From the NCBI GenBank assembly GCA_949752795.1, contig CATKHW010000062.1, positions 434,001 to 498,000 on the forward strand: a stretch of DNA of 64,000 nt, given 5' to 3'. Within the stretch, counting starts at the first letter, position 1; the number at the start of each line of letters is the position of its first letter. Both the position numbers and the translations under genes were made by a program. Shown piece by piece: positions 49,266 to 63,170 of this stretch. The notes beneath the pieces are model-generated. The model saw only the letters and a list, made by a program, of their open reading frames with translations, had not been told where the DNA came from and made no database searches. This DNA is from Hyperoodon ampullatus. Its lineage: Eukaryota > Chordata > Mammalia > Artiodactyla > Ziphiidae.

Positions 49266-51002
49266 TTGGCCAAAAAGGGCGTATGCGTTTTCTCCTGAAT
49301 ATATTCAGGAGAAAACGCATACGCCGTTGTTGGACAAGCAAGCAAGCGGGCAATGCAAATCTGCACTAGAAAGAAGTATCACTTCCCACGGGTCAAAAGG
49401 GACATCCACAAAATGTGTAAAAACCAGAAAGGCAAGACAGGCCCTGGAGAAGATGGAGCCTTATTATGCTGATGGGCGGGATGTAAATTGCCAACTGCCT
49501 CTCTGGAGGAGTGTATTGTGTTCCCTAAAACAAGTAAACAACAGAGCTACAGAGCCAAGGGCACTTCCAGTATAGGGAATATACCTTGGGAAAACTGAAA
49601 ATCAATAAGACAGAGCCACCCCAAAATTTAGGGCTGCACTGCTTACAAGGACCTCAACTTGGGTACACCTTAAATATCCCAGGAAATATAAAAATGGTTC
49701 AAAAAATTGTGGTACTTACGTACGATGGAATATCCCTCAGCCATGAAATCAATGTCATAAGACCAGTAGCAGCAAAATGGGTGGATTCAGGTACGATGAT
49801 TCTAAGTGAAAATAGTCACACAGAAAAAGAAACTTATCATAAGATATCACTTATGAAGATCCGGTAAACATGGTTACACTTGAACTGAGTTAGGAAAGAG
49901 AACAGTGTCTCACATTTAGAAAACACTCTTATGCCTGCTTAATGGGGAAGGTGAGGTGGGATGATGCATTAAACCAGAGTTTGATATAAGCACAGGTACC
50001 GTTCCAAAAACCAACTATGGAATAGACAAGACGTACACCTTCCTCAGTGAAAGGGACTCAAAACCCCATATTTCCCGCAGAGGAATATATCTGACTAGTA
50101 AGAATCTTAAAACCTATGTAATGCTATGTCTCTGTAAGGGAATCAAGTGTGTCTAGACTGGCATAAACATGGCAGCGAGAATCAGCTCAAACCCACTATA
50201 AAAAGGAATTTCAAAAACAAAAAAAAAAACTGGGAAATTCTTTACAATTCCTTCAGGGTCTCTGATGAAACCTGGAATGACCCTATCTACAATGACAGCT
50301 GGATGTGGCATAAGGAGGGACACTTGGGAGTGAGAGGATTTGTGAGATTGGGTGAGCAAATGCAGACACTTTAAAGCACAAATACCTGGCACCCATTCCA
50401 TGGGTCCCAACTCTCCAGGTAGAAGTGAATATTACTACAGCTATAACATGTACGGGAAACCTAGAGAACGTCAGACTGTGAATACGAAAGGTTTCTAAAA
50501 CTCAACGAATAGTCCCTCTCCTGGTTCTCCGGTTTGACTTTCCATCTGCTTTACTATCAACCTCCCAACTTGGAGAGACAGCCCCTTTAACCTCCTGGTT
50601 CGCACAGGTTGCCAATTTGGCAGAGGATGAAAGGGAAGAGGGAGAACCAATGAGAGAGTAGCTGTTAGGCACTTGGACGGGCACATATCACTGTAATTTC
50701 CCAGCAGGAAGAAGAATTAACCAAAGTCTCAGCCCCCCTCCGGGAACCAGCATAGGTCCTAAACCAAAATTTTGGACTTGCGGTGAGCTCACCAAAAACG
50801 AGTTGAAAAATGGAGCTCAGGGGCACAGCAATTCACAAACTGGCCGAGTAATAAAGGACAACTATCGTCCAAAAATCTGTTGAGGGAAGGCAACGAGGCG
50901 GACTTGAAAGCGAGGCAGAATAGCAGGAAACAGATTTCAAGAGGTACGTTGGAATCGCCTTTAAAGCACAGGAAGAGGGGCACAACTTCGACAATGATGC
51001 AC
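49266..51002 (+). repeat. sat2 monomer 5
   Basis: 1737 bp. The right palindrome arm carries three changes (CGCCGTTGTTGGACAA). Repeated with at most one difference at 59696-61432. Confidence 0.93.
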
Positions 51003-51075
51003 TTGGCCAAAAAGGGCGTATGCGTTTTCTCCTGAATATATTCAGGAGAAAACGCATACGCCCTTTTTGGCCAAG
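51002..51075. repeat. Perfect 74-bp palindrome, sat2 monomer 6
   Basis: Identical to the palindrome at 47526-47599, no mismatch between arms. Confidence 0.95.
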
Positions 51076-52740
51076 CAAGCAAGCGGGCAATGCAAATCTG
51101 CACTACAAAGAAGTATCACTTCCCACCGGTCAAAAGGGACATCCACAAAATGTGTAAAAACCAGAAAGGCAAGACAGGCCCTGGAGAACAGGGAGCCTTG
51201 TTATGCTGATGGGCGGGATGTAAATTGCCAACTGCCTCTCTGGAGGAGTGTATTGTGTTTCCTAAAACAAGTAAAGAACAGAGCTACAGAGCCAAGGGTA
51301 CTTCCAGTCTAGGGAATATACCTGGGGAAAACTGAAAATCAATAAGACAGAGCCACCCCAAAATTTAGGGCTGCACTGCTTACAAGGACCTCAACTTGGG
51401 TACACCTTAAATATCCCAGGAAATATAAAAATGGTTCAAAAAATTGTGGTACTTACGTACGATGGAATATCCCTCAGCCATGAAATCAATGTCATAAGAC
51501 CAGTAGCAGCAAAATGGGTAGATTCAGGTACGATGATTCTAAGTGAAATAAGTCACACAGAAAAAGAAACTTATCATAAGATATCACTTATGAAGATCCT
51601 GTAAACATGGCTACACTTGAACTGAGTTAGGAAAGAGAACAGTGTCTCACATTTAGAAAACACTCTTTTGCCTGCTTAAGTGGGAAGGAGAGGTGGGGTG
51701 CTGCATAAAACCACAGTTTGCTATAAGCACAGGTACCGTTCCAAAAACCAACTATGGAATAGACAAGACCTACACCTTCCTCAGTGAAAGGGACTCAAAA
51801 CCCCATATTTCCCGCAGAGGAATATATCTGGCTAGTAAGAATCTTAAAACCTATGTATTTATATGTCTCCGTGAGGGAATCAAGTGTGTCTAGACTGGCA
51901 TAAATATGGCTGCGAGAATCAGCTCAAAGCCACTATAAAAAGGAATTTCAAAAACAAAACAAAAAAACTGGGAAATTCTTTACAATTACTTCAGGGTCCT
52001 TGATGAAACCTGGAATGACCCTATCTACAATGACAGCTGGATGTGGCATAAGGAGGGACACTTGGGACTGAGAGGATTGGTGAGATTGGGTAGGCAAATG
52101 CAGACACTTTAAAGCACAAATACCTGGCACCCATTCCATGGGTCCAAACTCTCCAGGTTGAAGGGAATATTACTACAGCTATAACATTTACGGGAAACCT
52201 AGAGAACGGACACACTGTGAATACGAAAGGTTTCTAAAACTCAACGAATAGTCCCTCTCCTGGTGCTCCGGTTTGACTTTCCATCTGCTTTACTATCAAC
52301 CTCCCAACTTGGAGAGACAGCCCCTTTAACCTCCTGGTTCGCACAGGTTTCCAATTTGGCAGAGGATGAAAGGGAAGAGGGAGAACCAATGAGAGAGTAG
52401 CTGTTAGGCATTTGGACGAGCCCATATCATTGTAATTTCCTGGCAGGAAGAAGAATTAACCAAAGTCTCAACCCCCACCGGGAACCAGCAGAGGTCCTGA
52501 ACCAAAATGTTGGACTTGCGGTCAGCTCACCAAAAACGAGTTGAAAAATGGAGCTCAGGGACACAGCAATTCACAAACTGGCCGAGTAATAAAGGACAAC
52601 TATAGTCCAAAAATCTGTTGAGGGAAGGCAACGAGGCGGACTTGAAAGCGAGGCAGAATAGCAGGAAACAGATTTCAAGAGGTACGTTGGAATCGCCTTT
52701 AAAGCACAGGAAGAGGGGCACAACTTCGACAATGATGCTC
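51003..52740 (+). repeat. sat2 monomer 6
   Basis: 1738 bp, perfect palindrome. Repeated without visible difference at 61433-63170. Confidence 0.93.
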
Positions 52741-54479
52741 TTGGCTAAAAAGGGCGTATGCGTTTTCTCCTGAATATATTCAGGAGAAAACGCATACGCC
52801 CTTTTTGGCCAAGCAAGCAAGCGGGCAATGCAAATCTGCACTACAAAGAAGTATCACTTCCCACCGGTCAAATGGAACATCCACAAAATGTGTAAAAACA
52901 AGAAAGGCAAGACAGGCCCTGGAGAACAGGGAGCCTTGTTATGCTGATGGGCGGGATGTAAATTGCCAACTGCCTCTCTGGAGGAGTGCATTGTGTTCCC
53001 TAAAACAAGTAAAGAACAGAGCTACAGAGCCAAGGGCACTTCCAGTCTAGGGAATATACCTTGGGAAAACTGAAAATCAATAAGACAGAAACACCCCAAT
53101 ATTTAGGGCTGCACTGCTTACAAGGACCTCAACTTAGGTACACCTTAAATATCCCAGGAAATATAAAAATGGTTCAAAAAATTGTGGTACTTACGTACGA
53201 TGGAATATCCCTCAGCCATGAAATCAATGTCATAAGACCAGTAGCAGCAAAATGGGTGGATTCAGGTACGATGATTCTAAGTGAAATAAGTCACACAGAA
53301 AAAGAAACTTATCATAAGATATCACTTATGAAGATCCTGTAAACATGCCTACACTTAAACTGAGTTAGGAAAGAGAACAGTGTCTCACATTTAGAAAACA
53401 CTCTTATGCCTGCTTAAGGGGGAAGGAGAGGTGGGGTGATGCATAAACCCAGAGTTTGCTATAAGCACAGGTACCGTTCCAAAAACCAACTATGGAATAG
53501 ACAAGACCTACACCTTCCTCAGTGAAAGGGACTCAAAACCCCATATTTCCCGCAGAGGAATATATCTGGCTAGTAAGAATCTTAAAACCAATGTATTGAT
53601 ATGTCTCCGTGAGGGAATCAAATGTGTCTAGACTGGCATAAACATGGCAGCGAGAATCAGCTCAAACCCACTATAAAAAGGAATTTCAAAAACAAAACAA
53701 AAAAACTGGGAAATTCTTTACAATTCCTTCAGGGTCTCTGATGAAACCTGGAATGTCCCTATCTACAATGACAGCTGGATGTGGCAAAAGGAGGGACACT
53801 TGGGACTGAGAGGATTGGTGAGATTGGGTGAGCAAAGGCAGACACTTTAAAGCACAAATACCTGGCACCCATTCCATGGGTCCCAACTCTCCAGGTTGAA
53901 GGGAATATTACTACAGCTATAACATGTACGGGAAACCTAGAGAACGGACACACCGTGAATACGAAAGGTTTATAAAACTCAACGAATAGTCCCTCTCCTG
54001 GCGCTCCTGTTTGACTTTCCATCTGCTTTACTATCAACCTCCCAACTTGGAGAGACAGCCCCTTTAACCTCCTGGTTCGCACAGGTTGCCAATTTGGCAG
54101 AGGATGAAAGGGAAAAGGGAGAACCAATGAGAGAGTAGCTGTTAGGCATTTGAACGGGCACATATCACTGTAATTTCCCGGCAGGAAGAAGAATTATCCA
54201 AAGTCTCAGCCCCCCACCGGGAACCAGCATAGGTCCTGAACCAAAATTTTGGACTTGCGGTCAGCTCACCAAAAACGAGTTGATAAATGGAGCTCAGCGG
54301 CACAGCAATTCACAAACTGGCGGATTAATAAAGGGCAACTATCGTCCAAAAATCTGTTGAGGGAAGGCAACGTGGCGGACTTGAGAGCGAGGCAGAATAG
54401 CAGGAAACAGATTTCAAGAGGTACGTTGGAATCACCTTTAAAGCACAGGATGAGGGGCACAACTTCGACAATGATGCAC
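52741..54479 (+). repeat. sat2 monomer 7
   Basis: 1739 bp. The palindrome (52741-52812) has one mismatch (GGCTAAAA in the left arm). The part up to 53570 is repeated at 63171-64000. Roughly 53340-54300 is nearly identical to the next monomer. Confidence 0.93.
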
Positions 54480-56218
54480 TTGGCCAAAAAGGGCGTATGT
54501 GTTTTCTCCTGAATATATTCAGGAGAAAACGCATACGCCCTTTTTGGCCAAGCAAGCAAGCGGGCAATGCAAATCTACACTACAAAGAAGTATCACTTCC
54601 CACCGGTCAAAAGGGACATCCACAAAATGTGTAAAAACCAGAAAGGCAAGACAGGCCCTGGAGAACAGGGAGCCTTGTTATGCTGATGGGCGGGATGTAA
54701 ATTGCCAACTGCCTCTCTGGAGGAGTGCATTGTGTTCCCTAAAACAAGTAAAGAACAGAGCTACAGAGCCAAGGGCACTTCCAGTCTAGGGAATATACCT
54801 TGGGAAAACTGAAAATCAATAAGACAGAGCCACCCCAATATTTAGGGCTGCACTGCTTACAAGGACCTCAACTTGGGTACACCTTAAACATCCCAGGAAA
54901 TATAAAAATGGTTCAAAAAATTGTGGTACTTACGTACGATGGAATATCCCTCAGCCATGAAATCAATGTCATAAGACCAGTAGCAGCAAAATGGGTGGAT
55001 TCAGGTACGATGATTCTAAGTGAAATAAGTCACACAGAAAAAGAAACTTATCATAAGATATCACTTATGAAGATCCTGTAAACATGGCTACACTTAAACT
55101 GAGTTAGGAAAGAGAACAGTGTCTCACATTTAGAAAACACTCTTATGCCTGCTTAAGGGGGAAGGAGAGGTGGGGTGATGCATAAACCCAGAGTTTGCTA
55201 TAAGCACAGGTACCGTTCCAAAAACCAACTATGGAATAGACAAGACCTACACCTTCCTCAGTGAAAGGGACTCAAAACCCCATATTTCCCGCAGAGGAAT
55301 ATATCTGGCTAGTAAGAATCTTAAAACCAATGTATTGATATGTCTCCGTGAGGGAATCAAGTGTGTCTAGACTGGCATAAACATGGCAGCGAGAATCAGC
55401 TCAAACCCACTATAAAAAGGAATTTCAAAAACAAAACAAAAAAACTGGGAAATTCTTTACAATTCCTTCAGGGTCTCTGATGAAACCTGGAATGACCCTA
55501 TCTACAATGACAGCTGGATGTGGCATAAGGAGGGACACTTGGGACTGAGAGGATTGGTGAGATTGGGTGAGCAAAGGCAGACACTTTAAAGCACAAATAC
55601 CTGGCACCCATTCCATGGGTCCCAACTCTCCAGGTTGAAGGGAATATTACTACAGCTATAACATGTACGGGAAACCTAGAGAACGGACACACGGTGAATA
55701 CGAAAGGTTTATAAAACTCAACGAATAGTCCCTCTCCTGGCGCTCCTGTTTGACTTTCCATCTGCTTTACTATCAACCTCCCAACTTGGAGAGACAGCCC
55801 CTTTAACCTCCTGGTTCGCACAGGTTGCCAATTTGGCAGAGGATGAAAGGGAAAAGGGAGAACCAATGAGAGAGTAGCTGTTAGGCATTTGAACGGGCAC
55901 ATATCACTGTAATTTCCCAGCAGGAAGAAGAATTATCCAAAGTCTCAGCCCCCCACCGGGAACCAGCATAGGTCCTGAACCAAAATTTTGGACTTGCGGT
56001 CAGCTCACCAAAAACGAGTTGATAAATGGAGCTCAGCGGCACAGCAATTCACAAACTGGCCGAGTAATAAAGGACAACTATCGTCCAAAAATCTGTTGAG
56101 GGAAGGTAACGAGGCGGACTTGAAAGCGAGGCAGAATAGCAGGAACCAGATTTCAAGAGGTACATTGGAATCGCCTTTAAAGCACAGGAAGAGGGGCACA
56201 ACTTCGACAATGATGCAC
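54480..56218 (+). repeat. sat2 monomer 8
   Basis: 1739 bp. The palindrome (54480-54551) has one mismatch (GTATGTG in the left arm). Roughly 55080-56040 nearly duplicates 53340-54300 at an offset of 1739. Confidence 0.93.
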
Positions 56219-57956
56219 TTGGCCAAAAAGGGCGTATGTGTTTTCTCGTGAATATATTCAGGAGAAAACGCATACGCCCTTTTTGGCCAAGCAATCAAGC
56301 GGGCAATGCAAATCGGCACTAGAAAGAAGTATCACTTCCCACCGGTCAAAAGGGACATCCACAAAATGTGTAAAAACCAGAAAGGCAAGACAGGCCCTGG
56401 AGAACAGGGAGCCTTGTTATGCTGATGGGCGGGATGTAAATTGCCAACTGCCTCTCTGGAGTAGTGTATTGTGTTCCCTAAAACAAGTAAACAACAGAGC
56501 TACAGAGCCAAGGGCACTTCCAGTCTAGGGAATATACCTTGGGAAAACTGAAAATCAATAAGACAGAACTACCCCAAAATTTAGGGCTGAACTGCTTACA
56601 AGGACCTCAACTTGGTTACACCTTAAATATCCCAGGAAATATAAAAATGGTTCAAAAAATTGTGGTACTTACGTACGATGGAATATCCCTCAGCCATGAA
56701 ATCAATGTCATAAGACCAGAAGCAGCAAAATGGGTGGATTCAGGTACGATGATTCTAAGTGAAATAAGTCACAGAGAAAAAGAAACTTATCATAAGATAT
56801 CACTTATGAAGATCCTGTAAACATGGCTACACTTGAACTGAGTTAGGAAAGAGAACAGTGTCTCACATTTAGAAAACACTCTTATGCCTGCTTAAGGGGG
56901 AAGGAGAGGTGGGGTGATGCATAAAACCAGAGTTTGCTATAAGCACAGGTACCGTTCCAAAAACCAACTATGGAATATACAAGACCTACACCTTCCTCAG
57001 TGAAAGGGACTCAAAACCCCATATTTCCCGCAGAGGAATATATCTGACTAGTAAGGATCTTAAAACCTATGTATTGATATGTCTCCGTAAGGGAATCAAG
57101 TGTGTCTAGACTGGCATAAACATGGCAGCGAGAATCAGCTCAAACCCACTATAAAAAGGAATTTCAAAAACAAAACAAAAAAACTGGGAAATTCTTTACA
57201 ATTCCTTCAGGGTCTCTGATGAAACCTGGAATGACCCTATCTACAATGACAGCTGGATGTGGCATAAGGAGGGACACTTGGGACTGAGACGATTGGTGAG
57301 ATTGGGTGAGCAAATGCAGACCCATTAAAGCACAAATGCCTGGCACCCATTCCATGGGTCCCAACTCTCCAGGTTGAAGGGAATATTACTACAGCTATAA
57401 CATGTATGGGAAACGTAGAGAACGGACACACTGTGATTACGAAAGGTTTCTAAAACTCAACGAATAGTCCCTCTCCTGGTGCTCTGGTTTGACTTTCCAT
57501 CTGCTTTACTATCAATCTCCCAACTTGGAGAGACAGCCCCTTTAACCTCCTGGTTCGCACAGGTTTCCAATTTGGCAGAGGATGAAAGGGAAGAGGGAGA
57601 ACCAATGAGAGAGTAGCTGTTAGGCATTTGGACGGGCACATATTACTGTAATTTCCCAGCAGGAAGAAGAATTAACCAAAGTCTCAACTCCCACCGGGAA
57701 CCAGCAGAGGTCCTGAACCAAAATGTTGGACTTGCGGTCAGCTCACCAAAAACGAGTTGAAAAATGGAGCTCAGGGGCACAGCAATTCACAAACTGGCCG
57801 AGTAATAAAGGACAACTATAGTCTAAAAATCTGTTGAGGGAAGGCAACGAGGCGGACTTGAAAGCGAGGCAGAGTAGCAGGAAACAGATTTCAAGAGGTA
57901 CGTTGGAATCGCCTTTAAAGCACAGGAAGAGGGGCACAACTTCGACAATGATGCAC
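56219..57956 (+). repeat. sat2 monomer 9
   Basis: 1738 bp. The palindrome (56219-56290) has two mismatches. The segment around 57240-57430 shares private variants with 48545-48739, five monomers away. Confidence 0.93.
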
Positions 57957-59695
57957 TTGGCTAAAAAGGGCGTATGCGTTTTCTCCTGAATATATTCAGG
58001 AGAAAACGCATACGCCCTTTTTGGCAAAGCAAGCAAGCGGGCAATGCAAATCTGCACTACAAAGAAGTATCACTTCCCACCGGTCAAAAGGGACATCCAC
58101 AAAATGTGTAAAAACCAGAAAGGCAAGACAGGCCCTGGAGAACAGGGAGCCTTGTTATGCTGATGGGCGGGATGTAAATTGCCAACTGCCTCTCTGGAGG
58201 AGTGCATTGTGTTCCCTAAAACAAGTAAACAACAGAGCTACAGAGCCAAGGGCACTTCCAGTCTAGGGAATATACCTTGGGAAAACTGAAAATCAATAAG
58301 ACAGAGCCACCCCAAAATTTAAGGCTGCACTGCTTACAAGGACCTCAACTTGGGTACACCTTAAATATCCCAGGAAATATAAAAATGGTTCAAAAAATTG
58401 TGGTACTTACGTATGATGGAATATCCCTCAGCCATGAAATCAATGTCATAAGACCAGTAGCAGCAAAATTGGTGGATTCAGGTACGATAATTCTAAGTGA
58501 AATAAGTCACACAGAAAAAGAAACTTATCATAAGATATCACTTATGAAGATCCTGTAAATATGGCTACACTTGAACTGAGTTAGGAAAGAGAACAGTGTC
58601 TCACATTTAGAAAACACTCTTATGCCTGCTTAAGACGGAAGGAGACGTGGGGTGATGCATAAACCCAGAGTTTGATATAAGCACAGGTACCGTTCCAAAA
58701 ACCAACTATGGAATAGACAAGAACTAAACCTTCCTCAGTGAAAGGGACTCAAAACCCCATATTTCCCACAGAGGAATATATCTGACTAGTAAGAATCTTA
58801 AAACCTATGTATTGATATGTCTCTGTAAGGGAATCACGTGTGTATACACTGGCATAAACATGGCAGCGAGAATCAGCTCAAACACACTATAAAAAGGAAT
58901 TTCAAAAACAAAACAAAAAAACTGGGAAATTCTTTACAATTCCTTCAGGGTCTCTGATGAAACCTGGAATGACCCTATCTACAATGACAGCTGGATGTGG
59001 CATAAGGAGGGACACTTGGGACTGAGACGATTGGTGAGATTGGGTGAGCAAATGCAGACCCAATAAAGCACAAATGCCTGGCACCCATTCCATGGGTCCC
59101 AACTCTCCAGGTTGAAGGGAATATTACTACAGCTATAACATGTACGGGAAACCTAGAGAACGGACACACTGTGATTACGAAAGGTTTCTAAAACTCAACG
59201 AATAGTCCCTCTCCTGGTGCTCCGGTTTGACTTTCCATCTGCTTTACTATCAACCTCCCAAGTTGGAGAGACAGCCCCTTTAACCTCCTGGTTCGCACAG
59301 GTTGCCAATTTGGCAGAGGATGAAAGGGTAGAGGGAGAACCAATGAGAGAGTAGCTGTTAGGCATTTGCACGGGCACATATCACTGTAATTTCCCGGCAG
59401 GAAGAAGAATTAACCAAAGTCTCAGCCACCCACCGGGAACCAGCATAGGACCTGAACCAAAATTGTGGACTTGCGGTCAGCTCACCAAAAACGAGTTGAA
59501 AAATGGAGCTCAGGGGCACAGCAATTCACAAACTGGCCGAGTAATAAAGGACAACTATCGTCCAAAAATCTGTTGAGGGAAGGCAACGAGGCGGACTTGA
59601 AAGCGAGGCAGAATAGCAGGAAACAGATTTCAAGTGGTACGTTGGAATCACCTTTAAAGCACAGGAAGAGGGGCACAACTTCGACAATGATGCAC
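57957..59695 (+). repeat. sat2 monomer 10
   Basis: 1739 bp. The palindrome (57957-58028) has two mismatches. The region just before it, 57640-57960, shares private variants with 52420-52745, three monomers away. The second copy of the six-monomer duplication begins inside at 59154. Confidence 0.93.
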
Positions 59696-61432
59696 TTGGC
59701 CAAAAAGGGCGTATGCGTTTTCTCCTGAATATATTCAGGAGAAAACGCATACGCCGTTGTTGGACAAGCAAGCAAGCGGGCAATGCAAATCTGCACTAGA
59801 AAGAAGTATCACTTCCCACGGGTCAAAAGGGACATCCACAAAATGTGTAAAAACCAGAAAGGCAAGACAGGCCCTGGAGAAGATGGAGCCTTATTATGCT
59901 GATGGGCGGGATGTAAATTGCCAACTGCCTCTCTGGAGGAGTGTATTGTGTTCCCTAAAACAAGTAAACAACAGAGCTACAGAGCCAAGGGCACTTCCAG
60001 TATAGGGAATATACCTTGGGAAAACTGAAAATCAATAAGACAGAGCCACCCCAAAATTTAGGGCTGCACTGCTTACAAGGACCTCAACTTGGGTACACCT
60101 TAAATATCCCAGGAAATATAAAAATGGTTCAAAAAATTGTGGTACTTACGTACGATGGAATATCCCTCAGCCATGAAATCAATGTCATAAGACCAGTAGC
60201 AGCAAAATGGGTGGATTCAGGTACGATGATTCTAAGTGAAAATAGTCACACAGAAAAAGAAACTTATCATAAGATATCACTTATGAAGATCCGGTAAACA
60301 TGGTTACACTTGAACTGAGTTAGGAAAGAGAACAGTGTCTCACATTTAGAAAACACTCTTATGCCTGCTTAATGGGGAAGGTGAGGTGGGATGATGCATT
60401 AAACCAGAGTTTGATATAAGCACAGGTACCGTTCCAAAAACCAACTATGGAATAGACAAGACGTACACCTTCCTCAGTGAAAGGGACTCAAAACCCCATA
60501 TTTCCCGCAGAGGAATATATCTGACTAGTAAGAATCTTAAAACCTATGTAATGCTATGTCTCTGTAAGGGAATCAAGTGTGTCTAGACTGGCATAAACAT
60601 GGCAGCGAGAATCAGCTCAAACCCACTATAAAAAGGAATTTCAAAAACAAAAAAAAAAACTGGGAAATTCTTTACAATTCCTTCAGGGTCTCTGATGAAA
60701 CCTGGAATGACCCTATCTACAATGACAGCTGGATGTGGCATAAGGAGGGACACTTGGGAGTGAGAGGATTTGTGAGATTGGGTGAGCAAATGCAGACACT
60801 TTAAAGCACAAATACCTGGCACCCATTCCATGGGCCCCAACTCTCCAGGTAGAAGTGAATATTACTACAGCTATAACATGTACGGGAAACCTAGAGAACG
60901 TCAGACTGTGAATACGAAAGGTTTCTAAAACTCAACGAATAGTCCCTCTCCTGGTTCTCCGGTTTGACTTTCCATCTGCTTTACTATCAACCTCCCAACT
61001 TGGAGAGACAGCCCCTTTAACCTCCTGGTTCGCACAGGTTGCCAATTTGGCAGAGGATGAAAGGGAAGAGGGAGAACCAATGAGAGAGTAGCTGTTAGGC
61101 ACTTGGACGGGCACATATCACTGTAATTTCCCAGCAGGAAGAAGAATTAACCAAAGTCTCAGCCCCCCTCCGGGAACCAGCATAGGTCCTAAACCAAAAT
61201 TTTGGACTTGCGGTGAGCTCACCAAAAACGAGTTGAAAAATGGAGCTCAGGGGCACAGCAATTCACAAACTGGCCGAGTAATAAAGGACAACTATCGTCC
61301 AAAAATCTGTTGAGGGAAGGCAACGAGGCGGACTTGAAAGCGAGGCAGAATAGCAGGAAACAGATTTCAAGAGGTACGTTGGAATCGCCTTTAAAGCACA
61401 GGAAGAGGGGCACAACTTCGACAATGATGCAC
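59696..61432 (+). repeat. sat2 monomer 11 (copy of monomer 5)
   Basis: 1737 bp. Differs from monomer 5 by the single substitution I could find, C at 60835 against T at 50405. Confidence 0.93.
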
Positions 61433-61505
61433 TTGGCCAAAAAGGGCGTATGCGTTTTCTCCTGAATATATTCAGGAGAAAACGCATACGCCCTTTTTGG
61501 CCAAG
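61432..61505. repeat. Perfect 74-bp palindrome, sat2 monomer 12
   Basis: Copy of the palindrome at 51002-51075 within the 10430-bp duplication. Confidence 0.95.
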
Positions 61506-63170
61506 CAAGCAAGCGGGCAATGCAAATCTGCACTACAAAGAAGTATCACTTCCCACCGGTCAAAAGGGACATCCACAAAATGTGTAAAAACCAGAAAGGC
61601 AAGACAGGCCCTGGAGAACAGGGAGCCTTGTTATGCTGATGGGCGGGATGTAAATTGCCAACTGCCTCTCTGGAGGAGTGTATTGTGTTTCCTAAAACAA
61701 GTAAAGAACAGAGCTACAGAGCCAAGGGTACTTCCAGTCTAGGGAATATACCTGGGGAAAACTGAAAATCAATAAGACAGAGCCACCCCAAAATTTAGGG
61801 CTGCACTGCTTACAAGGACCTCAACTTGGGTACACCTTAAATATCCCAGGAAATATAAAAATGGTTCAAAAAATTGTGGTACTTACGTACGATGGAATAT
61901 CCCTCAGCCATGAAATCAATGTCATAAGACCAGTAGCAGCAAAATGGGTAGATTCAGGTACGATGATTCTAAGTGAAATAAGTCACACAGAAAAAGAAAC
62001 TTATCATAAGATATCACTTATGAAGATCCTGTAAACATGGCTACACTTGAACTGAGTTAGGAAAGAGAACAGTGTCTCACATTTAGAAAACACTCTTTTG
62101 CCTGCTTAAGTGGGAAGGAGAGGTGGGGTGCTGCATAAAACCACAGTTTGCTATAAGCACAGGTACCGTTCCAAAAACCAACTATGGAATAGACAAGACC
62201 TACACCTTCCTCAGTGAAAGGGACTCAAAACCCCATATTTCCCGCAGAGGAATATATCTGGCTAGTAAGAATCTTAAAACCTATGTATTTATATGTCTCC
62301 GTGAGGGAATCAAGTGTGTCTAGACTGGCATAAATATGGCTGCGAGAATCAGCTCAAAGCCACTATAAAAAGGAATTTCAAAAACAAAACAAAAAAACTG
62401 GGAAATTCTTTACAATTACTTCAGGGTCCTTGATGAAACCTGGAATGACCCTATCTACAATGACAGCTGGATGTGGCATAAGGAGGGACACTTGGGACTG
62501 AGAGGATTGGTGAGATTGGGTAGGCAAATGCAGACACTTTAAAGCACAAATACCTGGCACCCATTCCATGGGTCCAAACTCTCCAGGTTGAAGGGAATAT
62601 TACTACAGCTATAACATTTACGGGAAACCTAGAGAACGGACACACTGTGAATACGAAAGGTTTCTAAAACTCAACGAATAGTCCCTCTCCTGGTGCTCCG
62701 GTTTGACTTTCCATCTGCTTTACTATCAACCTCCCAACTTGGAGAGACAGCCCCTTTAACCTCCTGGTTCGCACAGGTTTCCAATTTGGCAGAGGATGAA
62801 AGGGAAGAGGGAGAACCAATGAGAGAGTAGCTGTTAGGCATTTGGACGAGCCCATATCATTGTAATTTCCTGGCAGGAAGAAGAATTAACCAAAGTCTCA
62901 ACCCCCACCGGGAACCAGCAGAGGTCCTGAACCAAAATGTTGGACTTGCGGTCAGCTCACCAAAAACGAGTTGAAAAATGGAGCTCAGGGACACAGCAAT
63001 TCACAAACTGGCCGAGTAATAAAGGACAACTATAGTCCAAAAATCTGTTGAGGGAAGGCAACGAGGCGGACTTGAAAGCGAGGCAGAATAGCAGGAAACA
63101 GATTTCAAGAGGTACGTTGGAATCGCCTTTAAAGCACAGGAAGAGGGGCACAACTTCGACAATGATGCTC
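61433..63170 (+). repeat. sat2 monomer 12 (copy of monomer 6)
   Basis: 1738 bp, perfect palindrome, no visible difference from 51003-52740. Confidence 0.93.

Larger units (their letters stand above)
48724..53570 (+). repeat. Higher-order duplication, copy 1 (offset 10430 bp)
   Basis: Matches 59154-64000 over 4847 bp. I found one substitution (T at 50405, C at 60835). Left of 48724 the two copies show ordinary inter-monomer differences (48723 G/C, 48714 T/C, and near 48631), so the left boundary is sharp. The right boundary is outside the window for the second copy. Confidence 0.93.
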
